Assembly: GCA_011947345.1 (NCBI GenBank)
Contig: JAAVTG010000233.1
Location: 1 to 23,201 of the forward strand
Direction of reading: 5' to 3'
DNA: 23,201 bases
Origin: Phytophthora quininea
Lineage: Eukaryota; Oomycota; Peronosporomycetes; Peronosporales; Peronosporaceae
Shown one piece after another: positions 1 to 9,484 of the stretch (positions are counted from its first letter, which is position 1; each line of letters starts with the position of its first letter). Under the pieces are notes generated by a model. It made no database searches, was not told the DNA's origin, and saw only the letters and a list, made by a program, of their open reading frames with translations. A program made the translations under genes and the position numbers.

Positions 1-120
1 ACTGGCCACGCGCTCGGAGACGTCCATGTCCTCGTCCTGCAGGAGCCCCAGGCCGTAGTCCACGTACACAGAGGCATCCAGCCCCAAGCGGGACACTTTG
101 TCGCGCACAAACTCCTCCAT
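1..120 (-). CDS. CCDC43-like protein, N-terminal part (runs off the window)
   Basis: Reading the minus strand from an ATG at 118-120 gives an open frame to the window edge (40 residues visible). It starts MEEFVRDKVSRLGLDASVY and continues with a V-D-Y-G-L-G-L-L-Q-D-E-D pattern. In the family, coiled-coil domain protein 43 proteins begin with a short helical block of the form L-x-x-L-G-(L/V)-D-x-x-V-Y-x-x-Y-(I)-x-G-(I/L)-L followed by acidic residues, which is what is seen here. The molecular role of the family is poorly defined, so none is proposed. GC-rich third positions (GTG, CGC, GAC, CTG) support coding. The gene is transcribed away from the adenylate kinase; only about 125 bases separate the two, so a shared promoter region is possible. 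Only the start is in the window, so frame breaks further on cannot be judged. Confidence 0.7.
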   Translation of the reverse strand, partial: MEEFVRDKVSRLGLDASVYVDYGLGLLQDEDMDVSERVAS

Positions 121-245
121 GAGCGACGCTCAGCACCTGCCAGCCAGCGATGTCAACCCGGGAATCTGCCGAGTGGAATGACTTGGATAAAGTATGTGTT
201 TTTAGCCAATGAGAGAAAAGTGAACAGTTTTGAAAATACTTTGTT

Positions 246-1374
246 TTGGGCGCTGATTGGCTAGTCAAGTTGAAGGGAACGGAGTTGAACTCCGATGGTC
301 GTAAGGTGTTTCCCTCGATGCCTAATTCGCATCCAGAGGCGAGTATTCTTATCAGCTCAAAGCCAATGCGGTGCTCTACTCGATCTTCAATCCCAAATAC
401 GCCATCAAGCACCAAACAGTACAGGAAGCTAAGTGGACGGCTTTACCGACGTTGCTGCCCGAGATGGAGCTTCGACCGGGCAAAGTTTGTCCTCCTCGAC
501 TTGTGATTCTGGGACCACCCGCAGGCGGCAAGGGCACTCAATGCGAGCTGCTCGTCCAACTCCTCGGCGTCGTGCACTTGTCGACTGGTGACATCCTTCG
601 CCAAGCCATCCGAGACAAGACGCCGCTGGGACTTCAAGCGCAGCACTTCATGAACCGCGGCGAGCTCGTCCCGGACAAACTCGTCGTGGATGTCGTGCTT
701 GGTCGTCTGGCTGAGGCCGACTGCTCGACCCGAGGATGGCTGCTAGACGGCTTCCCTCGCACCGCTGAGCAAGCCAAAATTCTATTGAGTGCGAACGGAG
801 GAGTCATGGCACCGGACTGCGTCTTGGAGCTGGAAGTTCCCGATGAAGAAGTGATTCGACGCATCGCAGGGCGCCGTGTGGACCCTGTGACGGGGAAGAC
901 GTACCATGTCGAGTTTAATCCTCCCCTTCGAATGTGGTCGATCGAGTGATTCAACGGAGCGACGACACTGAAGAAAAGATCAAGACGCGCCTGGCAGCTT
1001 TTCACTCGCATAGTAGCGCTGTACGCAAAGCTTTCGAGGAATTCTGTGGAGACTGTGAAGCGAAGATCCAAGTCATCAGAGCTTCTGGCTATCAAGCACC
1101 ACCAGCCACCGCGAAAGCATTTGCGGATGCAGCTCTGCAACAAGCTGCTGAGCGCAGTCTCCACCATATCCGATGCGATATCTCCAAGCGACTTCGTCGA
1201 CGCATCGATGCAGGAGCTCGAGGAGTTTACCAAGTGCCAGATCCAGTCAGAAAGCCGTCATTCCCCATTCGAGCACGTGCTCGAACGCACCATAATATCC
1301 CGATGAATGCTCCACCAAGAACCAACGCAGCTCGTGGTATTCTGCGCAACCTACTGCGTAAGATTCGCTTTTAA
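246..1374 (+). pseudogene. Adenylate kinase-family gene, interrupted
   Basis: Adenylate kinases transfer a phosphate between ATP and (d)NMPs. The frame open from 326 to 949 holds the P-loop GPPAGGKGTQ, the NMP-binding STGDILR, the DGFPRTAEQA motif and a LID start GRRVDPVTGKTYHVEFNPP. The rest, RSDDTEEKIKTRLAAF, is in another frame from about 931. The run of four C at 923-926 would restore continuity if it were five. Upstream, KLKGTELNSDGRKV (frame of 246) and FASRGEYSYQLKANAVLY (frame of 326) look like one N-terminal extension broken by a shift near 309-314 and a TAA at 323-325. That TAA is a substitution-type stop, so this may be a true pseudogene; alternatively translation starts at the ATG at 464, directly before the kinase core. 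After about 1045 two frames are open (to 1306 and to 1374) and the end is uncertain; the frame ending at 1306 looks more protein-like (SDFVDASMQELEEF). The 3' end meets the converging membrane gene within a few bases. Confidence 0.8.
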
Positions 1375-1379
1375 CTTAA

Positions 1380-3036
1380 TCACATTCCTTCTGGCCTTCT
1401 CCTGGGCATGACTTGCTTCTTCCAGCCTTCGTAATCGAACTCGACATCCCCACGCAGCAAGATCAGCGCACCATCGTTTTTCCGAGTGACAGCAACGTAG
1501 ACATAGCGTCCAGACCAGACAAATAACGTGATTAAGCGGCTGAGCAAGAACGGCCCCACCTGAAATTGCGTTTGCTGACCAAACACTGTGTAGTCCAAAA
1601 AACTCGGTCTTGAAGATGCAGTACCCCGTCATCAACACATCCACTGCCAGCAGTAAGTATACCAATGAAGACACGATTATCCCTTCTACAGCGATCCAAA
1701 ACTTGAAGCGCAGTCTCCGCTTCATACTTGGGGTCAACGCGTCGATTGCTAGAATGGAGTAGCCCAGCAAAGTACCAGCCACACCACTGCAGCCAGCACT
1801 CCAATGTCTGTTGAAGATATCGTAGATACTCACGTTGATCAGGACGATCTGCAGCGCGAGAAATACGAAATGAAAAGAAGTCAGCAGCCGTTTGAGTAAC
1901 TGTCGTTGATAGCAACACGTTAGCACGGTCGTGTAAATGATAGCTGTGACTACCGACATCACTGGGATCGCATCAGCAAATAGAGAATGTGGCCAAATTC
2001 TGGGCAAGAAAAGAGCAAGCACGGCAAAACCACCCGCAGCTTGTCCACAAACTTCCAACAAGATACTTTTCCAGGTTGAGATTGGCGACTGAGCTCCAAT
2101 GTTTGGCCAGACGGTATCTCCGGCTTTGATCAACTTTTCTGGAGCGAGACGCATCTGCAAAAGTCGACGTTCTCTGTCAACACTTTTCGTCTCGGAAGGT
2201 TTAATTGCGTTGCTCACTCGAGGTAGTATGCTGCTCCTGGCCGACGACGATGCCTGTACAGGATGTAGTGCAATTTTGCACCTGTACCCCAGCGCTTTCA
2301 TCGCACTTCCTCGATCTTTCCTTTTTCCATTTGGTATGTACATATCGTCGGTACACATTCCGCGTAGATAATGTTGCCATGGTGGCCATCACGTTGACGA
2401 GGATATCTCTCGTTGAGAGCGTGTTAGAAAGAAGATCGATGTGGTCAACGTTGTCGACAAGATCGAGGAAGAAAGCTATCGTCAACAACACGAAGAATAG
2501 CCACTCCAACAGCGCACCCCACAAGACAAAAGAAGCATGCGTCAAAAACGTTTCTTGGAGGATCCACAGCGTGGTATTCGCCCAAGTTCCAACGACGAGC
2601 ACCACACGAGAATCCCGCAGCACGAAGCTGAAAGTGATGGCCCACACGGTGTTGGACGCTTGTAAAAACCAAAAGTCGAACGTTCGCATCACGATTTGGA
2701 CGTATTGCGTCCGCATCTGAGCAGCAGAATATAAAGATCCGGGAGTCTGGACGATTGCAGCGATCGGAGCGAGAACACGCCCCACAGGAGCTGGGCTCAC
2801 AAACGCCAAACATCTCAGTAAAACCCCATAGTGCCGGTGGGTCCGATCAGTCGACTGTAGTTGATCACGAAGCGATTGAATCTTTTGACGTTGTCGGTAC
2901 TTAGTAGAACCGTCTTGACCATACGAGTGGGGTCGAACGCCGGAAGATCGTCATCCCATGTGGCGATTTTGTAGCGCAGTTCCTCGAGAAGAGCGGCACT
3001 GTTGTGAGCACTCTCGCTTCGAATCGGTTGAATCAT
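1380..3036 (-). CDS. Multi-pass membrane protein, tandem copy 1 (four frameshifts)
   Basis: Same family as the intact gene at 3109-4722, which aligns along its whole length. Starts with ATG at 3034-3036 and carries the N-terminal signature DDLPAFDPTRMVKTVLLS, then FDFWFLQ, LSTRDILVN, ALGYRCKIAL, LSRLITLFVWSGRYVYVA and RGDVEFDY, ending at a stop at 1380-1382. The frame is broken four times: C run 2824-2827 (needs five), T run 2322-2326 (one too many), C run 1624-1627 (needs five), and A run 1597-1602 or the adjoining CC (one base short). With one base changed at the first two sites the spacing to the intact copy is exact; across the third the two differ by one residue. This points to homopolymer errors or very recent decay. 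The gene starts only about 70 bases after the end of copy B and converges on the adenylate kinase. Role unknown; multiple hydrophobic segments imply an integral membrane protein. Confidence 0.8.
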
Positions 3037-3108
3037 TTCGAGAAAAACTAAGCTGGGAAGTCCGGACGAAAAGGCAAAACGGTAACGTTACTGCTATCGA
3101 AATATGGC

Positions 3109-4722
3109 CTATTTCAAAGTCTTTGTTTGCCTTTTCCAGCTTTCGTAGTCGAATTCAACATCGCCACGTAGTAAAATGAAAGCGTTGTCATCTTTTCGAG
3201 CGAGAGCGACGTAGACATACCGTCCCGACCACACGAAGATCGTGACCAAGCGACTCAGCAGGAATGGGGCGACACGGAACTGCGATGTCTTGTCCAGAAT
3301 CGCAAAGTCTAAGAACACTCGGTCCTGTAGATCTGCATTGTCCAGGATCATGATTTCTACCACAAGCAGAGTATGGACCACGGAATACACCACAATTGCA
3401 GTGATCGGGACCCAAAGCTTGAACCGCAATCTTTGCTTCATCCTCGGCGTCAACGCGTCGATGCTCAACACGGTAAACGCCAAAATGCTGCAAGAAGAAA
3501 TGCTGCATGCTGGAACCCACCGCCAGTAGAAAATGTCAAAGTCGCACAAGCAGGCTGCTGCCATCTGCAGCATCAAAAACATAAAGTGGAAAGACGTTAC
3601 GACTCGCTTGAGCAATTGTCGTTGGCAGCAGCAGATAAAAACTCCACTGAACAACGAGCTCGTCACCAACCCCACGGTCGAAATCCACGTCGATAAAATA
3701 TTGCTCTGGCTCCTGGACAGATACGATACACAAGAAAAGCTGCCACCGATCGCTCCAAGAGCGTATATTGCACCAATCTGGCAGGATGATAGAGGCGTCA
3801 GGGCGCCAACAAGAGGCCAAACCGTGTCTTGAGGATAAAATCGAGTTGTTTCCGTTGCTAGGCGCATTTGCAACAGAGGTCGTTTTCTGGTAGCAGGCAC
3901 TAAAGCCAAAGCACTTGCTTGAGTCAAAATTCCTGACGCTCGTGTAACACATAGCGCAATTTTGCTTCTGTATCCAAGCGCTAGTGTCGTGGATCCCGTT
4001 CGGCTGCTGTAATGCTTGGCATTCCCATACCTGCGATAAAGGTTTCGTAGCGACAGCATGGTCATCGTGCCGATCACATTGGCCAATACATCTTTTGTCG
4101 ATAAGGAATGGCTCCCTGTAGAGACCAAACGTCGGTGGTGGAGCTCATCAACAAGATCTAGGGAGAGAATCGCCAACAGCATCACGAAAAACAACCATTC
4201 CAACAAGGCGACGCCAACAATAAAGAAATTGTTGCGAAGATAAGTTTCTTGTAGCAATGCGTTGGTAAAATTCACCCACGATATAACCACAAGCACCACG
4301 CGCGTGTCATTCAACACGGCACTAAAGGTGATGGCCCATATTGTATTAGCCACTTGAAGAAACCAAAAATCAAATGTTCGAGTGATAATCTTGACGTATT
4401 CCACTCGCATCCCAGCAGTAAACAAGACCATCCCAGGAAGTTGAAGAGCAGCAACCAGTGGAGCAAGAATTCGACCGATTGGTGCCGGCAATGCAAACGA
4501 AACCAAGCGGAGGATAATTGCACTGATGACGGCAGGACCAGTAAACCGACTGATGCTGGACGCGAGATAGTTAAACTTCTTTACGCCACTTGGACTCAAC
4601 AAAACCGTCTTGATCGTGGGCACGGGATCAAACGCAGGCAAGTTATGATTCCATGCAACAATCGTGTAGCAATCACCATCTCGAATCGTTGTAGTATCAC
4701 CGGGGTGAATCACATTAGACAT
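3109..4722 (-). CDS. Multi-pass membrane protein, tandem copy B (intact, 537 aa)
   Basis: The only uninterrupted member of the array. Landmarks: soluble N-terminus with LPAFDP (residues 28-33) and VLLSP (40-44); hydrophobic blocks at about 62-83, 85-105, 116-137, 140-161, 165-191 and 211-229; a hydrophilic linker of roughly 85 residues with LALGYRSKIAL (247-257); a second hydrophobic half from about 315 with SFHFMFLMLQ (377-386), SIDALTPRMKQRLRFK, and LLSRLVTIFVWSGRYVYVAL; C-terminal RGDVEFDY (519-526). I count about twelve membrane segments. FDFWFLQ (117-123) in the first half and SFHFMFLMLQ in the second occupy similar places, suggesting two related halves. There is no signal peptide; the N-terminus is probably cytosolic. 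I do not recognise a named transporter or channel family and propose no substrate. Neighbours are two paralogues in the same orientation, with about 70 and 140 bases between genes. Confidence 0.88.
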   Translation of the reverse strand: MSNVIHPGDTTTIRDGDCYTIVAWNHNLPAFDPVPTIKTVLLSPSGVKKFNYLASSISRFTGPAVISAIILRLVSFALPAPIGRILAPLVAALQLPGMVLFTAGMRVEYVKIITRTFDFWFLQVANTIWAITFSAVLNDTRVVLVVISWVNFTNALLQETYLRNNFFIVGVALLEWLFFVMLLAILSLDLVDELHHRRLVSTGSHSLSTKDVLANVIGTMTMLSLRNLYRRYGNAKHYSSRTGSTTLALGYRSKIALCVTRASGILTQASALALVPATRKRPLLQMRLATETTRFYPQDTVWPLVGALTPLSSCQIGAIYALGAIGGSFSCVSYLSRSQSNILSTWISTVGLVTSSLFSGVFICCCQRQLLKRVVTSFHFMFLMLQMAAACLCDFDIFYWRWVPACSISSCSILAFTVLSIDALTPRMKQRLRFKLWVPITAIVVYSVVHTLLVVEIMILDNADLQDRVFLDFAILDKTSQFRVAPFLLSRLVTIFVWSGRYVYVALARKDDNAFILLRGDVEFDYESWKRQTKTLK

Positions 4723-4862
4723 CGTAGATTTTGCTAGCTAAGACACGCACTACCATCACACGTACTATATTTGTTTGGGGTAAGAAGAACGAAACTCTTG
4801 CAGTGCAGCTCAAGACTCCAAGATAGTTTTCATTTCTAATGTACAACATTGAACACTATTCG

Positions 4863-6641
4863 TTACTTGCCGCGTGACTCGGTTCTTGGCATGACCACAG
4901 CGGTCCGCACCGCTCGCGTCGATCGAGCAGATTCGCCGCCGAAATCAATCAGGAACTTTGCCCGTTGTCGCCACGCCATGTAGTCGAACTCGACATTTCC
5001 TCTTAGCATGATGAGCGCGTTGTTGTGCGTCCGAGTGAGCAAAATGTAAAACAAGCGACTGTACCAGATGCAGATGGTCACGAGTCGACTCCAGAGGAAC
5101 GTCATAACGCGGAACTCCGCTTGCTTGCCCAAGAAATGCAAGTCCCAGAAGACACGATCTCGAACCTCGGAGAAATCCCAGACCATCATGTCGAGGAGCA
5201 CCAGGAGCTGCACGATCATGAAGAGCATGATGCCGCACGTCGGCATCCACGGTTGGAAGTTGAGTCGACGTCTCATACATGGCGTTAGAGCGTCCACCGC
5301 CAGAGTCCGCTGGGTCCAGATGAAACTTGAGGCGACTCCACACGTAGAACTCCATCGCCATGAGAAGAGGTCGCACAGACACAAGTGTGCTGCTAATAAC
5401 TGGACGATGAGGAACAAATAATCGAAGGACGAGATGACTCTTTGTAGAGGATTCGCTGCGAACAACCGGCATGGAATAAGCAGTAGATCGCGGTCGTCAC
5501 GATCGTCGTGTACGCCATCACTTGCACGCCGTAATGCGACTGCGCAGGCGGAATAAATATCGACGGGATCGTCAGTACAAAGCCCGTCACGCCGCAGCAT
5601 TGTAGCAGGAAAGCTTGCCACTTCGCCAACGGTTCCAATGTCCCGATGCGAGGGAAAATGGTGTCCGCCGGGTCGTACAGACGCCGGTCTTTGACCAGAT
5701 GAATCTGCAAGGGAGGCAACCGGTGGCGGCTCGATACGTGTCGGGCGCTAAACCCCTCTTGGTCGCCTTCAAGGTCATCTTCCGTAGCAAGTGTGATTTG
5801 TGTGCGAAGAGGATCATCGGTCCGAACGGTTGAGGCACCACACTATTCCGTGCGGACGCGGTCGGTCCGACAGCGCTTAGTGCCACCGTGCAGCGATAGC
5901 CGAGAGACTGCACGACCGTGCTCTTGGTCTTCTTCTGGCGTTGGATCAACCTCATCCGGCGATACATCGTCCGCATCATCAACGTCGCCAACGTGCCGAT
6001 GGCATTTACCAATACGTCTTTGGTCGATAAACTGTGTCCTCCAGCCACGATCAAGTCAGTATGATGAACTTCTGGCATCAACTCGAGCGAAATGCCGCCC
6101 ATGAGAAGCACTAATAAAAAGCTTCGTTGAGTGCCGACAGAGCGATCTGACGGGAGTCTCGGAAATACGTTTCTTGCAGGAACGAGTTGCCGAAAGCGAG
6201 CCAACAACCGACCACCACCAGCACCCGCGAGTCTCGTAGAACGATGCTAAACACGACCATGAAGATCGTATTGGCCGCCAGCGGGAACCACAAGTCGAAC
6301 GTGAGCAAAATGAGCTTGGCGAACTCGACGCGGATGCCGGCGGCGAACACGATGCACGGCGGAATGTGCAGCAGCGCCGACCACGGCGCGATCCGCCGGC
6401 CAATGTCGACGGGACAGACGCAGACCAAGATCCGAGTGATCACTGCGCACATGTAAATGGGCATGGTGATCGGTCCGATGCGACGCAAGAAGTCATTGAA
6501 TCGTCGAAGTCGAGGAGGGCTCAATAGCACCGACTTGAGTGTTGGGAGAGGGTCGAACGCCGGCAGCTCCGTGCACAGGACGGTCTCGTAGCCGCGCGCA
6601 GGCAGCGGCGAGGGCTTGCCGTCCTCTAACGGCTGGATCAT
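4863..6641 (-). CDS. Multi-pass membrane protein, tandem copy A (three frameshifts)
   Basis: Third family member. ATG at 6639-6641 (MIQPLEDGK, like MIQPIRSES of copy 1) is preferred over the longer open frame because a TATA box lies just upstream at 6690-6697. Conserved blocks: TELPAFDPLPTLKSVLLSP, TFDLWFPLAANTIF, GGHSLSTKDVLVN, SLGYRCTVAL, SSFDYLFLIVQLLA, SRLVTICIWYSRLFYILL and RGNVEFDY. Breaks: A run 6116-6120 (one short), near 5718-5721 (one short) and near 5452-5453 (one short). Adding one base at the first and third sites restores exact alignment with the intact copy B. The protein has about 28 residues after the conserved end (to RTESRGK), which the other two copies lack. Its upstream region is the left arm of the inverted duplication, so an identical upstream region exists at 8876-9484 without this gene behind it. 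Confidence 0.8.
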
Positions 6642-6689
6642 GTCCGACGAGCGAGGAACTCGCCATCCCCAAGCAGAAAATTGCCCACT

Positions 6690-6697
6690 ATTTATAC
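6690..6697 (-). promoter_or_regulatory. TATA box of membrane gene copy A
   Basis: The minus strand reads TATAAATA here, about 50 bases upstream of the chosen ATG at 6641. Many oomycete promoters lack TATA boxes, so this is a candidate only. The end of the inverted-repeat arm (6697) touches this motif, so the mirror copy on the right has lost it. Confidence 0.45.
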
Positions 6698-7304
6698 AGG
6701 AGCAGCGCTGCTTCGGAAAACGGCCGTCCTCCGCCGCCCCCAAATAAGCAGATTGCGCCATGGTGCTCGGTTGATCGATCGACACCTTCAAGAAGAGGAT
6801 TCGACCAGCTTAACGGCCCGTCCGTACATGTACAATGCAAGCTGCATGCGTTGCCGTCATGATCCACGGCGCGATGTGTTGTTTGCTGCAGGCGCCGAGG
6901 CGGCGCTGTGCTCTGCAACGTGCGAGGTCAGTCTCGCGACGATTGCCAAGTGGATGTTGGACCACCCCGCCCGATCGCAGGAGATCACTGCGATGACGTA
7001 TAGATTCGCCCGCCGCCGCGCAAGTCCACATCGCTGCTGCGTTGGTCGCTAGCAGCACACAAGCAAAAGCTTATGGGGGACGGCGGCTCGCTGTCATCAT
7101 GGTCGCATCGGAACACCATTTTGGGGGTATTTAGCCACGCTAGCTCTAAATATAGACGGGAGGGATGTCCTCTCGTTGTGTGCGCTTTCGTAAAGGGTTC
7201 TTTATGATAAAATAATCTTCCATACAATTCTTCCTGTTTCTTTAGACCCTTTGCCCCAAATTGTAGTGCTTCGAAGGCCATGACGATTATCTCCCAGTTG
7301 GAGA
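6697..7304. repeat. Inverted duplication, left arm (about 608 bases)
   Basis: The reverse complement of this segment matches 8876-9484 almost perfectly. I see only a few differences: two base changes near the inner end (CTGGGAGATAA on one arm, CTGGAAAATAA on the other), one A/G change in the CCCCCAAATAAG stretch, and one base in a T/A run (7192-7194 against 8986-8989). The arm holds the upstream region of membrane copy A (outer part) and the 3' end of the treble-clef nuclease gene (inner part). Similarity stops abruptly at both ends and no target-site duplication is visible outside. Confidence 0.93.
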
Positions 7305-8703
7305 CATGGAAATGAGAATGGAATTGCTCGTGCTGGATCTCTTCATACTCGAACGCCAAATTCTCTTCCGGGCAATAACCACCCAGCTCTAGTGTCTGCA
7401 GAAACGCGCGTTTCGCCTCGCCAAAATATTTTTCAGAAAAAGCCCGTTGAAAATCGAGCGGCAGCATTTTCCGGCTTTAACGTGCACGTTGGACAACCAC
7501 TTCCTCAGTCCAAGACGAGGTCCGCGCATCCCAAATGTGTAATTATCCTTTGCACAAATCCAAGTCACCACTTGAGAACTTCCTCGCATAAAATCACCCA
7601 TCGATACTTTTTCACCCCACTCTTCTTCCAGGTGCGGGTGTGTGATGGACAACGCGTTGCGAAACTTGCAGACTTGTCGACCAGAACACATCGGGCAAAC
7701 ATGCGCATACCTTTGGTCCTTGTTCTGTCGTTGACCACCATTTCGAAATGGCGGGAATGGCCCTTGGTATTCCAGATCCACCAGACCCTGTCATGAGTGT
7801 GCAGGAAGATTTCGCGCAAGTCCTTGTTCTTAGACGAATTCCATTGTGCCTTCAGTATTGGGTCTGATCTCGCATAAAAGGAGTTGCAGAAGTGCACTTG
7901 GCAAATTTGGTTGCATGCGCAAATTGCACACCCGTAGACGACTTCACCCTTCTTGATTCTCCCCGAGGAGCAGCAGTCCACTCGTGCTCAAGTGTCTTGT
8001 TCGCCTTGCAAACCCACTTCACTTTGTCCTGCTACGGGGAAAAATCGTCTTCATGTCCGAGTACTTGGGGTTCCATTGCTCCCGAAGTGTAGCGAATTTA
8101 TCCGAAAGTGAGCAGGCACCACTCGCTTACAGTTCGTGCTTCCCACAAAACGGGCACCCAGCCTTCTTGTTCTTTCGGCAGTGCTGCAGAACAAGAGTTG
8201 TCCACTCGTGCTTGGGTTCTTGGAGCACTTCCAGCTGATGATGTCCTTGGCGTGCGGAGCTAAATTCTTGGGATTTCCTTTCTTCGCTAAATTCCATTCC
8301 TTCTCCACAATAGAAAACTCCTTCATCACCCCAGCCACCGACTTAAAGCCGCATGGGCATTACTTCTGTCCATAAAAATCGGGCATTTCCCACCTGCTCT
8401 CACTTGCACGTAAATTTGCTCAGTCCATCGATGAATAGTGCCGCACTCGCCCTCGGTACACAGCCAGCTAACGACTTGATGACTACCCGTCGTATAGCTC
8501 TGCATGGGCCTTTCGTTGACAGCCAAGTCCCACATCCAATGTAGCTTCGGACAGACATCGTACAGGTTAGTCGCCTTCTTCTTTTCCATCTTCACCGCTG
8601 ACGAAGTGGGGTGGGGATCCAAAAGATAAGTTGATACCATTAGAGTGAAGGATACCTCAACACCGAGTGATTTAACCGACCAAAGCTTCAGATTCATGAC
8701 CAC
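6985..8703 (-). pseudogene. Tandem treble-clef zinc finger protein with PD-(D/E)XK-like C-terminal domain, broken
   Basis: The minus strand encodes at least five repeats of the type W-(N/D)...K...(W)W-x-C...H-x-W...R...C-P-x-C, recognisable as the treble-clef/'probable zinc-ribbon' repeat once called DUF4379: for example KEWNLAKKGNPKNL with IISWKCSKNP and GCPFCGKH, then REQWNPKYSD, LKAQWNSSKNKDL with RVWWI, and EEEWGEKVSMGDF with CPMCSGRQ. Downstream lies LGGYCPEENLAFEYEEIQH, which fits the nuclease-like tail of such proteins (normally L-D-G-Y-C...E-Y-x-G-x-Q-H); the usual Asp is Gly here. The frame breaks at 8214-8216 (G3, needs four), 8023-8025 (T3, needs four), 7961-7964 (C4, needs five), near 7710, near 8360 and near 7470, plus a TAA at 8127-8129 that a homopolymer slip does not explain. 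The 3' end lies in the left arm of the inverted repeat. Probably a pseudogene, partly exaggerated by sequence errors. The true start is unclear; ATG at 8697 is possible. Confidence 0.7.
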
Positions 8704-8875
8704 CGTTACGTGATGAATGAGATCTCCTGAGGTGTTTTTGTTTCGAAAACGTTTAGCCAGAGGATTTCAAGATGCATGCTGATAGCGGTACGAGGTTGGA
8801 GATCGCAAGTCGCGTGTGAGAGTACGTCATGTCAACTCTGGCTAAATGCGAGGAAACGACTGAGCTCCGTACTCT

Positions 8876-9196
8876 TCTCCAACTGGAAAATAATCGTCAT
8901 GGCCTTCGAAGCACTACAATTTGGGGCAAAGGGTCTAAAGAAACAGGAAGAATTGTATGGAAGATTATTTTATCATAAAGAACCCTTTTACGAAAGCGCA
9001 CACAACGAGAGGACATCCCTCCCGTCTATATTTAGAGCTAGCGTGGCTAAATACCCCCAAAATGGTGTTCCGATGCGACCATGATGACAGCGAGCCGCCG
9101 TCCCCCATAAGCTTTTGCTTGTGTGCTGCTAGCGACCAACGCAGCAGCGATGTGGACTTGCGCGGCGGCGGGCGAATCTATACGTCATCGCAGTGA
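8876..9196 (+). pseudogene. Duplicated 3' end of the treble-clef nuclease gene
   Basis: This is the plus-strand mirror of the end of the gene at 6985-8703: NW(K/E)IIVMAFEALQFGAKG and KKQEELYGRLFYHKEPF are the same in both arms. No zinc finger or EYEEIQH portion precedes it, so it is a 5'-truncated fragment. The four-T run at 8986-8989 shifts the frame relative to the left arm, where the run is three. It is not expected to make a functional product. Confidence 0.75.
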
Positions 9197-9484
9197 TCTC
9201 CTGCGATCGGGCGGGGTGGTCCAACATCCACTTGGCAATCGTCGCGAGACTGACCTCGCACGTTGCAGAGCACAGCGCCGCCTCGGCGCCTGCAGCAAAC
9301 AACACATCGCGCCGTGGATCATGACGGCAACGCATGCAGCTTGCATTGTACATGTACGGACGGGCCGTTAAGCTGGTCGAATCCTCTTCTTGAAGGTGTC
9401 GATCGATCAACCGAGCACCATGGCGCAATCTGCTTATTCGGGGGCGGCGGAGGACGGCCGTTTTCCGAAGCAGCGCTGCTCCTG
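8876..9484. repeat. Inverted duplication, right arm (about 609 bases)
   Basis: Mirror of 6697-7304. The inner end begins at TCTCCAACTGG and the outer end is at GCTGCTCCTG. Beyond the outer end the sequence no longer follows membrane copy A, except for one short block at about 9492-9514 resembling the copy A stretch that codes for TVLCTELP. So the duplication probably once extended into a copy A-like gene that has since been mostly deleted or replaced. Confidence 0.93.

Noticed and set aside
1380..3036. Explaining the frame changes of membrane copy 1 by introns
   Set aside because: The shifts are single bases inside homopolymers with alignment to copy B continuing on both sides, leaving no room for introns with splice sites.
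6697..9484. A DNA transposon with long terminal inverted repeats
   Set aside because: No target-site duplication outside the arms, no transposase seen, and the arms contain parts of neighbouring ordinary genes. A segmental inverted duplication explains it better.
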